Origin: Propionibacteriaceae bacterium
Lineage (GTDB): Bacteria > Actinomycetota > Actinomycetes > Propionibacteriales > Propionibacteriaceae
Length of the DNA: 9,491 bases
NCBI GenBank assembly: GCA_031268065.1
Contig: JAIRXX010000328.1
Span: 1-9,491, forward strand
Direction of reading: 5' to 3'
Shown: positions 7,945-9,491 of the stretch, piece by piece
Numbering within the stretch: position 1 is the stretch's first letter
Layout: every line of letters starts with the position of its first letter
The notes under the pieces: model-generated
Seen by the model: the letters and a program-made list of their open reading frames with translations, nothing else
What the model was told of the DNA's origin: nothing
Database searches by the model: none
Translations under genes and position numbers: made by a program

Positions 7945-9226
7945 AGGTCTGGTCTAACGCCTGGTCCAGGTCGGCGATCAGATCGTTGGCATCTTCGATG
8001 CCGATGCTCAGCCGCACCATTTCCGGTGCGACTCCAGCTTCCAACAGCTCAGTCTCGGTGAGCTGGGAATGCGTCGTGGTGGCGTTGTGAATCGCCAGGC
8101 TCTTCACATCGCCGATATTCGCCAGGTGGCTGAAGAGTTGCAGCGCCTCAATGAAGGTGGCGCCAGCCTCACGTCCAGCCCGCAGCCCGAAGGAGAGAAT
8201 CCCCCCGTAGCCGCGCCCGGTCAGCACCCGGTCAGCAATCGGCTTTGACGGCGAGGATTCCAGACCGGGGTAATTCACCCAAGCCACTTTCGGATGGGAT
8301 TCCAAGTGTTTCGCCACCGTCAGCGCGTTGGCCGAATGCCGCTCCAGCCGCAGGTGCAGCGTCTCCAGGCCCTGCAATCCCAACCAGGCGTTGAGCGGGG
8401 CGATCGCCGCCCCGGTGTTGCGCAACAGCACCGTCCTAGCCCGGACGATGTACGCCGCCTGTCCGGCAGCTTCAGTCCAAACTGCCCCGTGATAGGCCGG
8501 ATCGGGCTGGGACAGGCCGGGGAAACGCTCGGCATTTGCCACCCAGTCGAATGCGCCGGAGTCGATCAGCACGCCGCCCAAGGTGGTGCCGTGCCCGCCG
8601 ATGTACTTAGTTACCGAATGCACGCTCACATCTACGCCGTGCTCGAAGACTCGGGCGAGGATCGGGGTGGGCACGGTGTTGTCCACGATGAACGGCAGCC
8701 CGAAGGAATGCGCCGCCTGCGACCAGGCGTCCAAGTCGATGACGTTGATCGCCGGATTGCCGATGGTCTCGCCGAAGACCAGCTTGGTCTTCGCGTCCAC
8801 ATATTCGCCCAGCTTCTCGGGATGGTCGGGGTCCACGAAACGGGCCTCGATGCCATACTGCGCCAGCGTGTGCGCGAAGAGCGCGTAGGTGCCCCCGTAC
8901 AGCGTGGAGAGCGCCACGATATTGTCCCCGGCGTAGGTGAGGTTGAGCACCGCATAGGTAATGGCCGCCGCGCCGGAAGCGGTGGCCAACGCGCCGACGC
9001 CGCCCTCCAGCGCGTTGACGCGCTGCTCGAAGACGTCTTGGGTGGGATTCATGATCCGGGAGTAGATATTGCCTGGAACTCTGAGCGCAAATAGGTCGGC
9101 GGCGTGCTGGGTGTCGTTGAAGACATACGATGTGGTCTGGTAAATGGGGACCGCGCGGGCATTGGTGGCCGGATCGGCCTCTTCCTGTCCGGCGTGGACG
9201 GCTATGGTGTCTGGGTGCAAAGACAT
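7943..9226 (-). CDS. metY: O-acetylhomoserine sulfhydrylase (O-acetylhomoserine aminocarboxypropyltransferase)
   Basis: A 427-residue member of the Cys/Met-metabolism PLP enzymes. MetY makes homocysteine from O-acetylhomoserine and sulfide, the direct-sulfhydrylation route to methionine. Landmarks are PIYQTTSYVFNDTQHAADLF (27-46), GNIYSRIMNPTQDVFEQRV (52-70), in which Tyr55 and Arg57 bind PLP phosphate, ASGAAAI (83-89), Asp182 in VDNTVPTP (pyridine nitrogen), and the PLP lysine Lys207 in SVTKYIGGHG. The opening MSLHPDTIAVHAGQ, the ~30-residue insert after ERFPGLSQPDPAYHG, and the length favour MetY over cystathionine synthase or lyase, which are shorter. The ATG at 9226 follows AGGAG by 4 nt. 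The 144-nt region upstream contains a putative Cys-Cys leader peptide and hairpins, suggesting cysteine-dependent control. cysK lies 65 bp downstream. Confidence 0.95.
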   Translation of the reverse strand: MSLHPDTIAVHAGQEEADPATNARAVPIYQTTSYVFNDTQHAADLFALRVPGNIYSRIMNPTQDVFEQRVNALEGGVGALATASGAAAITYAVLNLTYAGDNIVALSTLYGGTYALFAHTLAQYGIEARFVDPDHPEKLGEYVDAKTKLVFGETIGNPAINVIDLDAWSQAAHSFGLPFIVDNTVPTPILARVFEHGVDVSVHSVTKYIGGHGTTLGGVLIDSGAFDWVANAERFPGLSQPDPAYHGAVWTEAAGQAAYIVRARTVLLRNTGAAIAPLNAWLGLQGLETLHLRLERHSANALTVAKHLESHPKVAWVNYPGLESSPSKPIADRVLTGRGYGGILSFGLRAGREAGATFIEALQLFSHLANIGDVKSLAIHNATTTHSQLTETELLEAGVAPEMVRLSIGIEDANDLIADLDQALDQT

Positions 9227-9238
9227 GATTCTCCTGAA

Positions 9239-9275
9239 CTCGGCATGGCTGGTCGCGGCGTTTTCATCTGCCGAG
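9239..9275 (-). promoter_or_regulatory. Leader hairpin next to the metY ribosome-binding site
   Basis: On the minus strand CTCGGCA (9275-9269) and TGCCGAG (9245-9239) are a perfect 7-bp inverted repeat with a 23-nt loop. The 3' arm ends 3 nt before the AGGAG of metY, so the folded form should hinder ribosome loading. The TGCCG of that arm can also pair with CGGCA (9338-9334), which follows the Cys codons of the leader ORF, so alternative folds exist. Which fold is favoured when is not readable by eye. Confidence 0.48.
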
Positions 9276-9279
9276 GATG

Positions 9280-9308
9280 AGGTTAGCCTGCGCTGGGCTG
9301 AAAGTCAG
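9280..9308 (-). promoter_or_regulatory. Possible proximal metY promoter, with a palindrome over its -35
   Basis: CTGACT (9308-9303), a 17-nt spacer and TAACCT (9285-9280) give an acceptable -35/-10 pair starting transcription near 9273, with a ~47-nt leader that would bypass the leader peptide. The -35 lies inside an inverted repeat GCTGA-N3-TCAGC (9297-9309). A second overlapping pair, CAGCGC (9306-9311) with GCGCTG (9290-9295), could form a 6-bp RNA hairpin across the leader ORF stop codon in the longer transcript, so the stretch may be read as RNA structure instead. Confidence 0.4.
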
Positions 9309-9370
9309 CGCGTTTTATCCCTCAACGTCGGCGTGCCGGGACAGCATCGCCCAACTGCTACCAAGTTCAT
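9305..9370 (-). CDS. Putative leaderless cysteine leader peptide upstream of metY
   Basis: A 21-codon ORF starts at the ATG at 9370 and stops at the TGA at 9307-9305. It begins MNLVAVGRCCPGTP and ends with a basic tail. Codons 9 and 10 are TGC TGT, adjacent cysteines in a very short peptide placed 78 nt before a metY-cysK unit. There is no Shine-Dalgarno; instead TACGAT ends exactly 7 nt before the ATG and TTGACC lies 18 nt further up, so the transcript should begin at or next to the ATG. In mycobacteria, leaderless upstream ORFs with consecutive Cys codons control sulfur genes by ribosome stalling when cysteine is scarce, and this has the same layout. Two adjacent Cys codons in 21 could arise by chance; the combination with promoter geometry, hairpins and gene context makes the case. 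Confidence 0.55.
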   Translation of the reverse strand: MNLVAVGRCCPGTPTLRDKTR

Positions 9371-9491
9371 GGCCGTGATCGTAACCGAGTGCCGACGCAA
9401 TGGTCAAATCGAGATGGCTTCGTATACGCGCGTCCACAGTCAAAACTGTCCCATTGGCGCGGGATATCGGCTCTGGCCGATCCGGCCAGCC
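9315..9491 (-). CDS. Open frame running in from beyond the window, unrecognised; doubtful
   Basis: On the minus strand a frame is open from the window edge to the TAA at 9317-9315, 58 codons without an internal stop. Its end reads HELGSSWAMLSRHADVEG. I recognise no family. It could be the 3' end of an upstream gene. Against this, by my count its third-position GC is only about 60 percent, it uses ATA codons, and it overlaps both the predicted leader promoter and the leader ORF. The GC hairpin at 9473-9489 also looks like a terminator placed before it. Confidence 0.2.
   Translation of the reverse strand, partial: GWPDRPEPISRANGTVLTVDARIRSHLDLTIASALGYDHGHELGSSWAMLSRHADVEG
9378..9407 (-). promoter_or_regulatory. 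Putative promoter of the metY leader, leaderless geometry
   Basis: TTGACC (9407-9402), an 18-nt spacer and TACGAT (9383-9378) form the best -35/-10 pair in the window: 5 of 6 matches to TTGACA and a TANNNT -10. The -10 ends 7 nt before the leader ORF ATG, placing the start site at the ATG. Transcription would run through the leader ORF into metY. Confidence 0.58.
9436..9449. promoter_or_regulatory. Small palindrome upstream of the leader promoter, candidate operator
   Basis: ACAGT (9436-9440), CAAA, ACTGT (9445-9449) form a perfect 5-bp inverted repeat centred about 72 bp upstream of the predicted start site at 9370. The position would suit an activator, but the element is short and no regulator is identifiable. 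Confidence 0.2.
9473..9489. terminator. GC hairpin at the right edge, possibly the terminator of an upstream gene
   Basis: CTGGCCG (9473-9479), ATC, CGGCCAG (9483-9489) form a perfect 7-bp stem with a 3-nt loop. It is compatible with the end of a gene lying beyond the window and would isolate the metY leader promoter. Only the edge is visible, so its orientation cannot be assigned. Confidence 0.4.

Noticed and set aside
9226..9370. SAM or other known riboswitch upstream of metY
   Set aside because: The leader is short and shows only simple stems; I could not match a known SAM riboswitch core. A covariance-model search (Infernal with Rfam) would settle it.

Overview
The window comes from a GC-rich Actinomycetota genome. 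The main evidence is the guaB/guaB3 pair (GuaB3 is the CBS-less IMPDH-family paralogue typical of actinobacteria), an MptB-type polyprenol-phosphomannose mannosyltransferase, a 310-residue CysK closely resembling mycobacterial CysK1, and several starts that look leaderless (TANNNT, then 7 nt, then ATG/GTG). I cannot fix the family or genus from sequence alone.

Layout: the left edge carries the 3' end of a plus-strand membrane protein, probably an ABC transporter permease (2-508). Everything else of substance is on the minus strand, read right to left. First comes a sulfur block. A putative leaderless Cys-Cys leader peptide (9370-9305) precedes metY (9226-7943), then cysK (7877-6945), a strong hairpin terminator (6930-6894), and cysE with its own putative leaderless promoter (6771-6220). 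Next is a 137-bp spacer full of inverted repeats. A chorismate mutase (6082-5795) follows, with its stop overlapping the start of an mptB-like mannosyltransferase (5795-4374). After a second hairpin terminator come a YdhF-like aldo/keto reductase (4273-3338), guaB (3228-1705) and guaB3 (1655-549).

Together the sulfur genes cover direct sulfhydrylation. CysE makes O-acetylserine, CysK turns it plus sulfide into cysteine, and MetY turns O-acetylhomoserine plus sulfide into homocysteine. GuaB performs the committed step of GMP synthesis.

The most interesting signal is upstream of metY. A promoter-like TTGACC-N18-TACGAT ends exactly 7 nt before the ATG of a 21-codon ORF with adjacent Cys codons 9 and 10. 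After it come a hairpin spanning its stop codon and a 7-bp hairpin ending 3 nt before the metY Shine-Dalgarno sequence. This matches the logic of cysteine-responsive attenuation by leaderless Cys-rich leader peptides known from mycobacteria, here apparently serving metY-cysK. All promoter, hairpin and leader-peptide calls are by eye and untested.
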